NCBI GenBank assembly: GCA_002179805.1 | Contig: NAVB01000708.1 | Location: 1 to 64,000 of the forward strand | Length of the DNA stretch: 64,000 bases | Direction: 5' to 3' | DNA from: Acanthamoeba lenticulata | Lineage: Eukaryota > Discosea > Longamoebia > Acanthamoebidae | Shown here: positions 23,648-35,150 of the stretch, in pieces | Numbering within the stretch: the first letter of the stretch is position 1 | Layout of the letters: each line of letters opens with the position of its first letter | Program-made: the position numbers and the translations under genes | Notes under the pieces: model-generated | Databases searched by the model: none | Seen by the model: only the letters and a program-made list of their open reading frames with translations | What the model was told of the DNA's origin: nothing

Positions 23648-26600
23648 TCACGCCAACGCCTTTTTGAGCGAGGGCGGCACGCGCTTGCGGTGGTCCACAG
23701 AAAGGCCGGCCAGCCAGACGCGCGGCTCGGCGAGCGAGTCCGCTCCGTCGCCCACGGCCGCCGAGAGGTCGCGCAAGGACTCGGCCGCTGTCAGCTGGCA
23801 CCGGAACGAGAACACCGGAAGCGCCGACGCGTCGGGTGGAGGAGGAGCGATGACCATGTGGAGTGTGCTTCGGAGCCACTCGAGCTTGTCCTGTTGGCCT
23901 TCCAAGGGCGGATGGTCCGCCGGCCGGTCGCCCAACGCGCGCCTACTCATCAATCCGATGAGGCGCAGCGCCACCGCCACTGACGTGTGCGCCTCCTCAG
24001 GCGCCGTCTCCGACAACAACGGCCACACGTGACTGTCATACGACCACACAAAAAACACACAAAACGTCAGCTTGTGTCGTCCACAGGTAGGTCTCAGGCC
24101 AGGCAGAGGGGGGAGTTTCGCGTACTTGACCAGGACCTGGTAGGTCCATTCCCATCCTCTGTACAGGGCCAGCAGCTCCATGCAGCGCATCACCAACGTG
24201 GTCTCTTCATCCCACTTGCAAGAGTCTGCGCCAGGAGGGTTTGAAAATTAATAATAATAAATTAATAATAATAGTAATAAAAAAATGAATACAAAGATAA
24301 ATAACAAGAAAGAGAATCGCGCCTTCCCGCGTACCGTCATCTCGGTGCGTGCCCAGAGCGCGATAATAGGCCATGATGTCCGCCAGGAGGGCGGTCTCGT
24401 CACCCGGCTGGGCGGCCCAGCCACACAGGGCGCGCACCTCGTGCCACCGCTGTCGCCGCAGCTGCTCGCCTTCGCCCTCGCCCTCCACAGCAGCCTCGTC
24501 GAGGATCAGGCACACCACGCGCCACAGCAAGCGGCCCACGGCTCGCCATCGCTCCTCGCCCTGCGGCTGCACCACATCGGCCCACTGCGTCGCCGCATCG
24601 GCCAGCGCCTCGACGAAGCCGCCCAGCGCGGCACGCGAGGAACGCAGGGAAGTGGCGAGCTGGTGCGCGAACACGCGACATACGCGAAGCTCTTCGTCCC
24701 GTTGCCGCGAGGCATCCTGGTGGGCGCGCCGCCGGGCTAGCCGCACTAGAAGTCGCACCATGCGCACCGCCTCCACCGACGCGTCGTCCGGCGTCAAAGC
24801 CGACGTGGTCGAGGTCGAGGTCGAGCTGGCCGGGCCGGCGACGTCGTCGCGGCAGAGAGTGGTCTCGAGCCGGTGGAGCAGCTGCTCGACCAGGCTCCGA
24901 CGCTTGTCCGCCGGCGTGGTCGAGCGTCGCCGCTGCCGCATGCTGTCGACACGCCACACGAGCTCGAACACCAGATCGCGTTCTCTGTCCTCGTCGCCGC
25001 CACCGTCCTCCTTGCCCTTGCCTTTGTCCTTATCCTCCTCGCCCTTCTCGCCGGCGCGCGGGCGGCGGCCCTTCCTGGCGAGGCCTTCAAGGCTGGCGAG
25101 GAGGTCAAGCTCCTTGATGTTCTTGTCATCGCTAAAGTCCTCGGCCACCTCGTCGACCGAGCTCTCCGCCCCGAGCTGTTCTATTCGCCGCGTAAAGTCT
25201 GAAGGGAGGAAAAGAGATGTCACGCGCCCAAATCAGTACCAACACGCGAATTCACATGTGTGCGCGGGAAGGTCGCATGTACAGAGCTGCTGCAGTTCTC
25301 GCGGACGGCGGCTGCGTTCAACCGGTGCCGCACGTTGCGACGGCGAAGCGGCCTCGTTGCTGTTGCTGCTGTCGCCTTCATCCCGCTTGCGCTTGCCGGT
25401 CGCAGAAGAAGACGATGGCGATGGCGCGGGCGAGGACTCCAGAGCCTTGGTCGCTGCTCGCGTGGACTTGGGCGTCGCCGCTGTTGCCTTCCTGCCCTTC
25501 TTGCTGACCGGCGACTTCTCGGCTGCGGTTTGGCGTTTGGGGGTCTGCTCCAACGTCGACTCGGCTGGTCGCTGTTGCTCGTCGTCAGCAGCCTGCTTCT
25601 TCATCGGGGTGGCCTTGGCCGAGCGCGCGACGGAAGGCTTTTCTTTCTTTTTCTTCGTCGCTTTTTCCTTTGTGGGCGTCGTCTGAGGCGGAGCGACGGC
25701 CTCGGGCTCAACCTGGCGTTGTGAGACGTCTTGAACAGGTCCCGGTGGCGGCTGAGGCAGGTCCTGGCCCACATCACCAGCGAGCTTGTCCTGAGTCTCG
25801 GTCTGTGTCTCTTCCTCTGTCCTGACTGGCGCCGCCGCTGCCTCCACTCGCTCCTGAGGAACAGGCTGCTCGAGTTCCTCGCGTTGAAGCTCCACTGGAC
25901 GTTCTTGTTCTTGTTCTTGTTGTGTTTGCTGTTGTTGTGGCTCTTCCCCTTCTTGTTCTTGTTGCTTGCCCTCGGCCTGGTCAGCCTCGGCCTCGGCCTC
26001 TGTCCTGACTGCCGCCACCACTGCCTCTGCTCGCTCCTGAGGAACAGGCTGCTCGAGCTCCTCGTGTTGAAGCTCCACCGGGCCTTCTTGTTGTTGAGAC
26101 TGCTCCTCAAGCTGCGGAAGGAGGAGCTGGAGCTCTGCCCGGCGCTCTTTCTCCTCCTCTCCGTCTTGCTGTTGTTGTTGTTGTGGCTCTTCGGCTTGTT
26201 CCTTCATCTTGGCCTCAGCTGCCTCCTCAAGCTCCATGTGGTCTTCTTTGTCATCGCCCTTCATGGGAGAGACTCCGACTGGCGCCACCACCGCAGGCGT
26301 GGGACTACTGGCGGGAGGAGGAGGAGAGCGCAGCACGAGGGGCGGCACGTCCATGACGTGGTCCTCGTCTTCGCCGTCATCCTCCCCCTCGCCGTCCGAG
26401 TCGGTGAAGAGGGACGCCTCAGCCTCGTCGCCAATCGCGGCAGCGCGAATGTTCCGGCGCGGTGACGCGGGCGAGGTCGCAGGCGACGACGGCATGGACG
26501 ATGCCGACGACGACGATGACGACGTGGACAGGGAAGAGGGCGAAGGCGAGAGCCCGGGTGTCAATGGGGACCGAGTGACCCGCGCCGGCGACGACGGCGT

Positions 26601-28825
26601 GCTGACCGAAGAGGACGGGAGGGACCCGGACGAGGCCTGCCGCACGGGCGAGGGCGGCGGCAGCGAGTAGCGGATCGGAGTCGACGGCCCGCCGCCGCCG
26701 CCAGAGGGCAGAGGCGACGAGGGAGGGCCATACGACGCGGGGGTCGACGGGACCGAGCCGACCGGGGTGGCCGGGAGGGGCGTGATGGGTGTCGCCGGGA
26801 GCGACATGTCGCCCACCATCATCTCGTGCACCATTTTCAGCGCTGCGTCGGCCGCGCCCAGGACGCCTGGCTCCATGGCCGAGCCGGCGACGACGGTGGT
26901 CTGGTGGCGTTGTGTCCAAGGCGCGGTGTCCTCAGCTGACGCCGCCGGTGGGCCGCGTAATGGCATCGGTGCCGGCGCGGTCTCCGCCGCAATGTCGCTG
27001 GCTTTGTTGGTCGTCTCGTCAATCGCCGTCTCGAGGAAGCTGGCAAAGTCGTCAAACATGCCCTCATCAGCGTTGTGCTGGTCGCTCGACTCGTCATCCT
27101 CTTCTTCCTCCTTCTCTCCCTCGTTCTTGTTGCCGCTGCGCTCCGCCGTGGCGTTGTTGCCTGAGCCCGTGCGCTGCCGCTTGGGCTCAGGGCCGCCGCT
27201 GTCGACGACGACCGGCCGGTCATCCTGCTTGCGCTTGGTGCCTGCCTGGCCTCGGCCCCGCCCGCGGCCAACGCCACGGCCGCCGCCGCCGCTAGAGGCC
27301 GAACGTCGGGCAGAGGACGACGAAAGGTCAAGCCCGTCGGCCGATGGGTCCGATGTGGCGCTGACGAGCGGCCGCCCTCCCGCAGGCGTCCCACGGGCGC
27401 AGCGTCCGCGGCCCCGCCCGCGCTTGGCAAGCGGAGTCTTGTCCACGACCACAGCGGGCGTTGTGGCGGCCGACCCGCGCTTGGCCGCTCGACCTCTCTT
27501 GCTCGGCGTGGGTGTGGGCGTGACGGGCGTCGCGGGAGCGACGGTGGCGGCCGGCGCGGGAGTGGACGCGGCACCATCCGCCGGCTGGGCGTCGTCCTCA
27601 GCTGTGAGACGCTCGATCTCGGCGCTCAGCAGCTGCGTCAGCTCAGAGTCATCGTCTTCGTCCTCTTTCTCTTCTTCTTCTTCATTGTCCTCGTCACTGC
27701 CGGCGTTGTCCTCGCCCTCGCCCTTCTTCTTTTTCGTCTTCGCCTTGTCCGCTTCCTTGGATTTCTTGGCAGGGTCCGCCGCGCTGTGGCTGGTGTCGGT
27801 CACATCAGAGCCTTCGTCGTCGCTGAGCCGCGCGAACGATGGGCCGTCAAAGCCCTCCGCTCGCAGAGCGCGCTGAAGGCGCAGCTCCTCCTTGCGCCGG
27901 GCCTCTTCCTGCTCGCGCTCCTCGCGCTGCTGCCTCTCGAGGGCCAGCTGCTTCTGAGCTTCCTGCGCGGCCTCGCCATAGATGTGGCCCAGGCCTTGTT
28001 GGTTGAGGGCGGCTTCGAGCTGCTTGGCCAAGAGCTGGAGCTTGTGCAGTTCCTCGCTGGTTTCTATGCCCTCGTTGGTAAGCTTGCGCACCTCGAGCGT
28101 CAGGTCGACCACCTCCTTGGCCCGCGCCGCATACTTGGTCTTCTCGTAGTTAAGCTCCTTGCGAAGGCGCTTGATTTCCTTCTGCATGAAGCGCTGCTCG
28201 TCGATCCAGCGATCCCGGCCAGTAACGTCGGCCGATAACTGGGTATTAAAGGCCTGCAGGGAGTTGCGCTCGCGCACCAACATTTCGTTCTCCTCGAGCT
28301 TCTCGGCCATCGCCTGCGCGCATGCACGTGATGGCGACGCACCGTACCATCGATGAGAAACACCTTTCGCCCACCGTGCACGGGGCCCCGGGGGGGGGGG
28401 AGGAGGACACGAACCGACTTGGCAGCTTCCAGTTCGGCGGTTCGTGCACGCAAGGTGTGGGTGAGCGTGCCGACCACCGTGTTGGCTTCCTGCACTGTTG
28501 TGGCAAGCACAATCAACGTGAGATGTCTGCACAAACAAGAAAAAAGGCTTTTTTTCAACGTACGTTGGCGTGTTAGCTGCTCAACCTCTTGCTGGCGCTG
28601 AGTGAGCCGATGTGTCTTTTGCTTCAGTTGGTCATTGACGGCCGTGAATCGAGAGATAAGCTCGTCAATGTTGGCCATTTTTTCGTGTATCATTTTCTGA
28701 TTGCGCTCGAGCAATGCATTCTTCTGCTCTGCCTGAGCAAGCTTTTCACGGAGCTGCTCTACCAAGTCCCCCACTCCAACGCCTTTATCTGGGCTGGCAT
28801 CACGATCTGTGGACGGAGACTGCAT
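23648..28825 (-). CDS. Large coiled-coil / low-complexity protein, possibly ICE1-like
   Basis: Start MQSPSTDRDASPDKGVGVGD, then about 250 residues of continuous coiled coil (QKNALLERNQKMIHEKM, KEIKRLRKELNYEKTKYAA). Next comes a very long disordered exon (about 28300 to 25235) with Ser/Thr-Pro, Arg-Gly and Gln/Glu repeats and basic nuclear-type patches (KKSKEADKAKTKKKK). The C-terminal part is helical (YRGWEWTYQVLVK, SHVWPLLSE, VALRLIGLMSR, end PSLKKALA). The disordered exon ends in a stop if read through; a gtacat donor at about 25285 joins in phase to the exon reading FTRRIEQLGAESS, which makes one gene. The layout of N-terminal coil, disordered middle and helical C-terminus resembles ICE1 of the little elongation complex. 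This is an inference from architecture and a few phrases, not a confirmed match. Confidence 0.6.
28390..28400 (-). repeat. Poly-C (sense strand) run in the coiled-coil gene
   Basis: Eleven consecutive C on the coding strand, inside the intron between the exon ending AAKS and the one starting with the EKLEENEMLV coil. Confidence 0.7.
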
Positions 28826-29425
28826 GCCCAGTCGCCGGAGGCGATCTCATCCATCCACTTGCTTTCTTTTCTTTTGTTCCCATTTTCAATATTAAAAAAA
28901 TATTAATAATTAAAATTTTTGGATTTTAGCCGTTTGAATCCTGTGCCCTTGCAGATACGCCACCGAAGTTGTTCATCCAGGGGACCACCCACGCGAGCGA
29001 AGGAGGCGCTTCGCCAAGGTGAACTTGTGTTGCAGTAACGTCCTCAAGCATCGGGGTCGTAGAAAATCGAACGGAATTCGCAAGGAGACCGGCATTTTCT
29101 CGGTGAGTATTGCATTTCTTGAGTTTTGCGAGCGTTGGTCTGTCTTGGTTTCTCTCCCTTGAGAGTTTCTTGCGGCCGATCGCAAGAGGTGGTCTTGATT
29201 GGTGGTGATTGCATTGGACAAGCTTGCTTGAGACCAAAGATCTACGCAGCTCGAGCTGTGCCGGCGAGGTACGCCACTTCTCAACATTCCATTCTGCTGG
29301 CCTCAGGGATAAATAACCCTTTCCTTCCCAAACCCATTTGTTTAGTTCAGTTTGATTAAAAACCTTGTTGGCACCTATGTGCACAATCTCTTATATGACG
29401 AAACGACCGATTAATTGAAACACAA
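28826..29425. other. Divergent intergenic region
   Basis: About 600 bases between two divergent genes. An AT-rich patch lies at 28885-28925. The segment 29050-29100 runs into ggtgagtatt, a possible 5' untranslated exon and donor for the capping-enzyme gene, but no acceptor can be assigned. No ORF with family resemblance. Confidence 0.4.
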
Positions 29426-32400
29426 ATGTGCAATTTTTATGAGCAGGAAGGAGCTTGGTTCGCGCGAGCAATGATGGACGGACGGGAACCTGTTGACTAC
29501 AGTGACTGTGCGGGTGAGTTAGAAGTGACCAGCCCGCACGGCAGCATGCTCGATAGCGTGCGTGACAATCACCCTGCAAGCACAGCCCCCAGCCATTCTT
29601 CTAGGTCCCCCACGCCCTCCTCGACGCCTTCCTCGCACTCTGCCTATGACAGCATCAGCTCGGTGGGAGGCGATCACGACTATCGAAGGTGCCCTCCCTC
29701 CTCCAGTGTTTGCATGCCTGCATCCATTTCCCAAAATCGCTGAAGGCCACTGAGCCCAAATCATTCTTTCAATTCAACAAAACCGGAATTACAGCAGAAC
29801 ACCCTGCACCATTCTTTTCGTACTTTATTTTTGTGACGCGTCATGCACATGACACATGACCTTAGGTGTGGCCACGTCTTGCTCACCTCGTCTTCTCATG
29901 TTGTTATGTGAGTGTAGCCGTGACCGTGACCCCTATGGCAGTCGTGACGACGGCAGCGGGGGCAGAAGCGGTGGCTACAACTATGACTACGACTACGACA
30001 CCCACCCCTCGGCCACCAGCACGCTGAAGAGGAGGTAGCATTCACCTTCATCCCCTCAGTCCTTCCTTCTTCATGCTGACGTAGTCGTGACTCCACTTCT
30101 ACACTTCTAGGGTGAGGAGCTATTCGCATAACGGGGGCGGGCGGTCCTACTCGCAAGATTCGTCGGGCCGGTATGGCACTTCCAGCAGCAGTGCCAACGG
30201 CTCGGCTGCGATCAACAACTATACAGGGCCCTTCAAGGGTACGCGGCCTCCCTCCCCGCGTCCCCACAACTTATATGCGCCTCAACGAGACGTTCTCTCT
30301 TGCATTTGCTTGCGCAGGCGGCAAGCGACCAGTGGTGAGCGGTCCCGAGGTAGAAGACATTGCCAATTTCTTCTCCTACGTGTGTTCGAGCGAGAGCGTG
30401 TACAACATGGAGCTCGATGCTCGCCTGGGCAAGTACGTAGCTGAGTCCTCCCCATGTCTCTCGGCAGTTGTATTTTCTCCCCCAACATCTATGTCAAACT
30501 CACTATTTTAATTGTTGCGATCTCATGTCAGGCTGGTGCCCCACACGGAATTCGAGGGCGAAGACAAGTACCAAAACGGTGTGAGGAAGGAGGATTTCCT
30601 GAAACTCATCGCCTTCTTGGAGCAGGTGCCGCATCACCCCCCCCCCACACTCTTCTCCTTCTCTGACTGTCTCGCCACAACTGGACCTCACCTGTCTTTG
30701 ATGCGGCTTGCTGTGCCCATACAGGACGAGCAAAAGGACACCTCACGGCATTCAGAAATGAAGTTTTCTGACAGCACCGACTACATCTTCAACCAGGACA
30801 ATGGTTCAGACTTATCCTAGCTCACACCAACTTTACCTTGTCATGAAGCTTACACATGATCTTATTGGGGACCAAATGCTGCACAGGCAAGCTCAAGATC
30901 ACATACGACAACACCAACAACAATCAGTGCTTGGCGGCGGTGATCAAGAACCGCTCGGCCGCCATCCCACTCAAGACGTCGTCGACTCTTCCCTACGACT
31001 GCTCGATCTCAGTCGTTTCAGAGGAACCTGCCGCCCGCGTCGAATATGACGACCTCGTACGAGCTCTTTCCCTTTGGCACTGTGTTGTGCATGAACTCAA
31101 CTGAGTTGTGGTTGGGGCGCGGACTATAGCCGCCCGATTACGCCAAGCGAAAGGAGCGCAGGAAGTGGTCATTCTACAAGGAGCGCAACATCTGGCGCAT
31201 CGAGCTTACCGAGATCACCGTGTGGCGTCGCCGCAACGTGGTGGCCACCTCGCTCGACGACTCCAAAGATGGCGACGCCGCTGCCAAGGTCGACGATGAC
31301 CCCACGGGTACGTTCTGTGCTTCCCCTCATGCCATGGTGGGTGAAGGGACCGAGATGCACAGCTAGTCTGGGCGTTTTTCACAATCTACCAAAAATATTA
31401 ACGCGTTCTGTGTAGCGACGGAGCTGGTGCCACATCCCAACAATCCGATCTACGAGGTGCGCTTTGAGCTCATGCACGAAGTGCTCGAAAGGTGCCGTCC
31501 CTACCCCGCTCGAGCCTCATCTGCCCCACCACCGTCACCCACTCACTCTGCCTATGTCTTGCGGGACTTACAGCATGATTCGCGCGGAGAAGTCCACGCT
31601 CGAGTACATTGCGGCCAAGTTTTTCCAACAGATCCACTTCTTCTCTCTCAAAATGCAGAAGACCCACGGGCCAGTCGTCTTCCGCACCGGTACTCCTGCT
31701 TCCTCCACGTCCTCGTCTACGCGCACCTTACGCATACGCGTTCATTTGGGGGCAGATCCGCGGACATTTTCCTCGGCGAGGTACAACTCGCGGTCGCCCG
31801 AGTCGCCGCGTCCGCGCAGCCGCCGGGACGATCGCCCCAGCTCGTCCTCTTCCTCGGCTTCGTCTTCATCCTCCTCATCGTCGTCCTATCGTCCGCATCG
31901 GTCCTTGCATGGACGGGGATCATCCTCGTCGTCAGGCTACGGCAGTCATGGGTCGTCATCGCATCACTACGCGTCGTCTTCGCACTCTTCCTCGCACCAG
32001 CACTCGTCGCGGTCTCCGTCGCTCTCGCCGGCGGCTGCGTCGCCCTACGGCTCGAATTTGCCCAGCGGGTCCTCGTCGTCCTCGTTGTCCTCCACGTCGT
32101 CAGTGCCACCACCGCCCGTGCACCTGCCGCTGGCCACCCCGGCCGTGCCGAGCTCGCCCATCGATAGCCACTCCTACGACTTCTCCGACCTGCGCCTCAC
32201 GCAGGTGGACAACTACACGAGCGAGCCCATGAAGCGACAGGTGGTCAAGCTCGTCAAGTACGGCGGCTCCGGACATGACGACGGGCCCGCGCCAGGCGAC
32301 CATCTCTCCTTCCCCGGCGCCCTCCCGATCCACTTTGGTCGTCGCCACTGGAGGGTGCGCACCCACACCAGCCCCCAAGTCAAAGCCAAACGTCAGTAGC

Positions 32401-34983
32401 CTAACTCACAATTCTTTATTATTCATTTCCTTATCTCTACAGACGGTGCAGAGTAAGGAGTACTTGATCTCTGAGAAGACGGATGGCATCCGCTACATGC
32501 TCTTCATCATCGACTCGGGTGTCTTTTTTGTTGACAGGTGCGGTGTTCCCCCTCTCCTCGAGGACAAGGGCCTGTCGTGGCGACACTTACCCACTAATGT
32601 GCAGGTCGTTCCGTTTCTACCGAATTGGAGGCTACGACCAGCTTATCGACTTGTACTCGACGAGAGGTCCCACCCTCCTTGACGGCGAAATGGTGCGCCA
32701 CCGCAGCACAGACAGGTACCAATCCCCATCCCACCCGGATTATTATCTGAAACACAAAACTCACATGTCTGGGCGGTCCTCATCGGCAGGGCGACCTACT
32801 TGGTGTTTGATTGTATCGCCATCAACGGTGAGAACTTCTCGCGGGAGACGTTGAACGATCGGCTCAAGAGGCTCCGCGACCTCATCGTCGTGCCGTACCG
32901 CTCGGCCCTTGACCAGGGCACCATCGACAAGGTTTGCCTTCTTCTGGGCGCCTTCTTGGTTATGTTTCTGTGTAGACACGTAATTTCTAACACGTGTGAC
33001 AAAATAGGAGCGGCATCCGTTCGTCATCATCGGGAAACAGTTCTTCCACAAGAAGTTCTCGCGCAAGGTCTTTGACCACATCCGCAAGGAGCGCTCCGAG
33101 AACGGCGAGGGTACTTTCCCTCTCCCCCTCCCGTGCACAATTCGTTTTGATTATTACAATTTGAAATTTTTTGATTTATGTTTATTCTAACTGGGGGCCG
33201 TATGTGCGCGTGCGCAGTGGAGTACTTTTACCAGGACGACAAGCGGTACCACCGGACCGACGGCATCATCTTCACGCCCAACTCGGCCTACATTGCCCAC
33301 ACCAACCCGCTGCTCTTCAAGTGGAAGTACACGGACAAGTGCAGCATCGACTTCAAACTCAGTGCGTGTTCCCCCCCCCCTTCCTTGTTGCCCCCTCTGC
33401 CCTTCAACGCATGCGCGAGAGAGATTGGCTGACGGACTGGCTCGTGCTGCAGTCCCGTCGGATACCGAGGCCGACACGTTCACGCTAGCCTGTCGTGGCT
33501 CCTCGCACCAGGGCGACGTGCACTGCGACATCACTCAGTTCAGCCCGCGTGACATTCAGCGCATGAGGGCCGACCTCGAGCGCCACAACCGGTCGGAGCG
33601 GCGTAACGTCATCGTCGAGTGCGTATACGACCTCAACCTGGGCATGTGGCACTACCTGGGCTACCGCGCGGACAAGAACACCGCCAACTTCTCGCGCACT
33701 GTCTTCAACACTCTCCTCTGCGCCGCGGAGAACATCACCAAAGAGGTTCGCTTGGCCCACCCCGCGCGCGCATGTGTCAAGCCGCCCGGCTCACACCCCG
33801 CGTGGCCGCGACACGAGCACAGGAGATATTGTATAGAATTATGAAGGACGCCAAGTCAGACGACTGGAACGTGCGCAGGGGTTACACCACGCCGCCCTCC
33901 TCGACGCCGCCCGTGCCATCGCCGGCCGTCGCCGCGCGTGGCCACGCCGGTGAGCGCAGCAGCGGCGGAGACAGCGGCTCGTCGTCGTCGGGCAAGGAGC
34001 AGCGCGCCGATTCGGCGGCGCGAGAACAGGAGCGAAGAGAGCGCGAAAGGGAGCGCGAACGACGCGAGCGCGAGAGGGAGCGTGAGCGCGAACGGGAACG
34101 CGAACGGATGGAGCGCGATCGCGAACGCGAGCGGGAACGCGAGCGAGAACGAATGGAACGAGAGCGCGAGCGGGAACGCGAGCGAGAACGAGAGCGGCTT
34201 GAACGGGAGCGCGAACGGGAACGAGAGCGAGAGCGGGAGAGAGAGCGTGAGAGAGAGCGGGAGCGCGAACGTGAACGCGAGCGCGAGCGGGACGATTACG
34301 CGGCCTCGGCGGCCGCCGACAACGAGGGCCTGGACTCGACGACGTCGGCCGAGGCCATGGCGGGCCCCAAGCGAGGCGAGAAGATTCCCTTCAGCTTCCG
34401 CAAGAAGCGGAAAGACGGACCCAGCACGAACCAGCGAGCGCCACACAGTGAGCAGGCCCACAAGCGGCCGCGGCGGAGCACGGACGACCACGACATTCAT
34501 GATGAAGAGAGCGAGCGACGAGACGAGATGGCCACCGAGCATCATCATCATCCCAAGGCCAAGGGGCTCGAGCAGGAGCTCGAGGCCGAGTTTGGCCAGG
34601 ACGTCGACACCTTTGATTTTGCTGATGATGTCGTGGAGCCCTACGACGACGAGGAAGAAGAGGACGCTCGTGCCGTGGCGCCGCCGCCGTTGGGAGGTCC
34701 TTCGGCGTTTGCAGGCAAGTCGGTGGTGGCCTCGAAGGCGCCGTCCGTCGCGGTGGCTTCCAAAGCGCCTGCCGTCGCGGTGGTGGCCTCCAAGTCGCCG
34801 GCGAAGCGGCCGCGGCGGAGCCACGACGACGTGGAGAGCTACAGCGACAGCGAAAGCGACAGTGAGCACGAGAACGACAACGACGAAAGCGTCATCCTCG
34901 ACGAAGAGATTGAAGTCATCGAAGAGGATGATGATGACGACGACGATGACGATGCCATCGAGGGCGAGACCGTTGTTGCCTGA
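29426..34983 (+). CDS. Bifunctional mRNA capping enzyme: TTM-type RNA triphosphatase + guanylyltransferase
   Basis: The N-terminal Ser/Gly/Tyr-rich linker is probably disordered. Residues encoded at about 30110-31690 form a Cet1-type (triphosphate tunnel metalloenzyme) triphosphatase: YNMELDARLGK, WRIELTEITVWRRR and YEVRFELMHEV are the expected metal- and phosphate-binding strands. A serine-rich linker leads to a guanylyltransferase (about 32440-33890): EKTDGIRYM (motif I lysine), TLLDGEMV (III), YLVFDCIAINGE (IIIa), TDGIIFTP (IV) and LFKWKY (V). The tail (34021-34983) is a long Arg-Glu repeat followed by acidic and basic patches, ending GETVVA. It would carry out the first two capping steps in the nucleus. 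No methyltransferase domain is present. About 14 exons. The start is the first ATG of the open N-terminal frame and is the least certain point. Confidence 0.85.
34021..34290 (+). repeat. Arg-Glu codon repeat in the capping enzyme tail
   Basis: About 270 bases of imperfect gag/gaa-cgc/cga/cgg hexamers encoding a run of alternating Arg and Glu with rare Met or Leu. Both codon families vary synonymously, so selection appears to act on the peptide rather than on a DNA microsatellite. Confidence 0.9.
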
Positions 34984-35150
34984 CGGCATCATCGTCACTG
35001 CGTCACGTGTGGCTAGTGGTCTTCTGGTGCTTGTTGCTTCCCAATCAACAAAAAGAGAAGAAAAACAAAATAAAAGAGAATACATGTGCCCCAAAAGGCA
35101 GTCAGTCCTCACACGAGCTCTTGCAAGGTGCTCTTGACGGCTGGTGGTCG

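Noticed and set aside
24373..27876. Long plus-strand open frames opposite the coiled-coil gene
   Set aside because: Ser/Arg-rich shadow frames; the minus strand carries a continuous coiled coil and helical domain.
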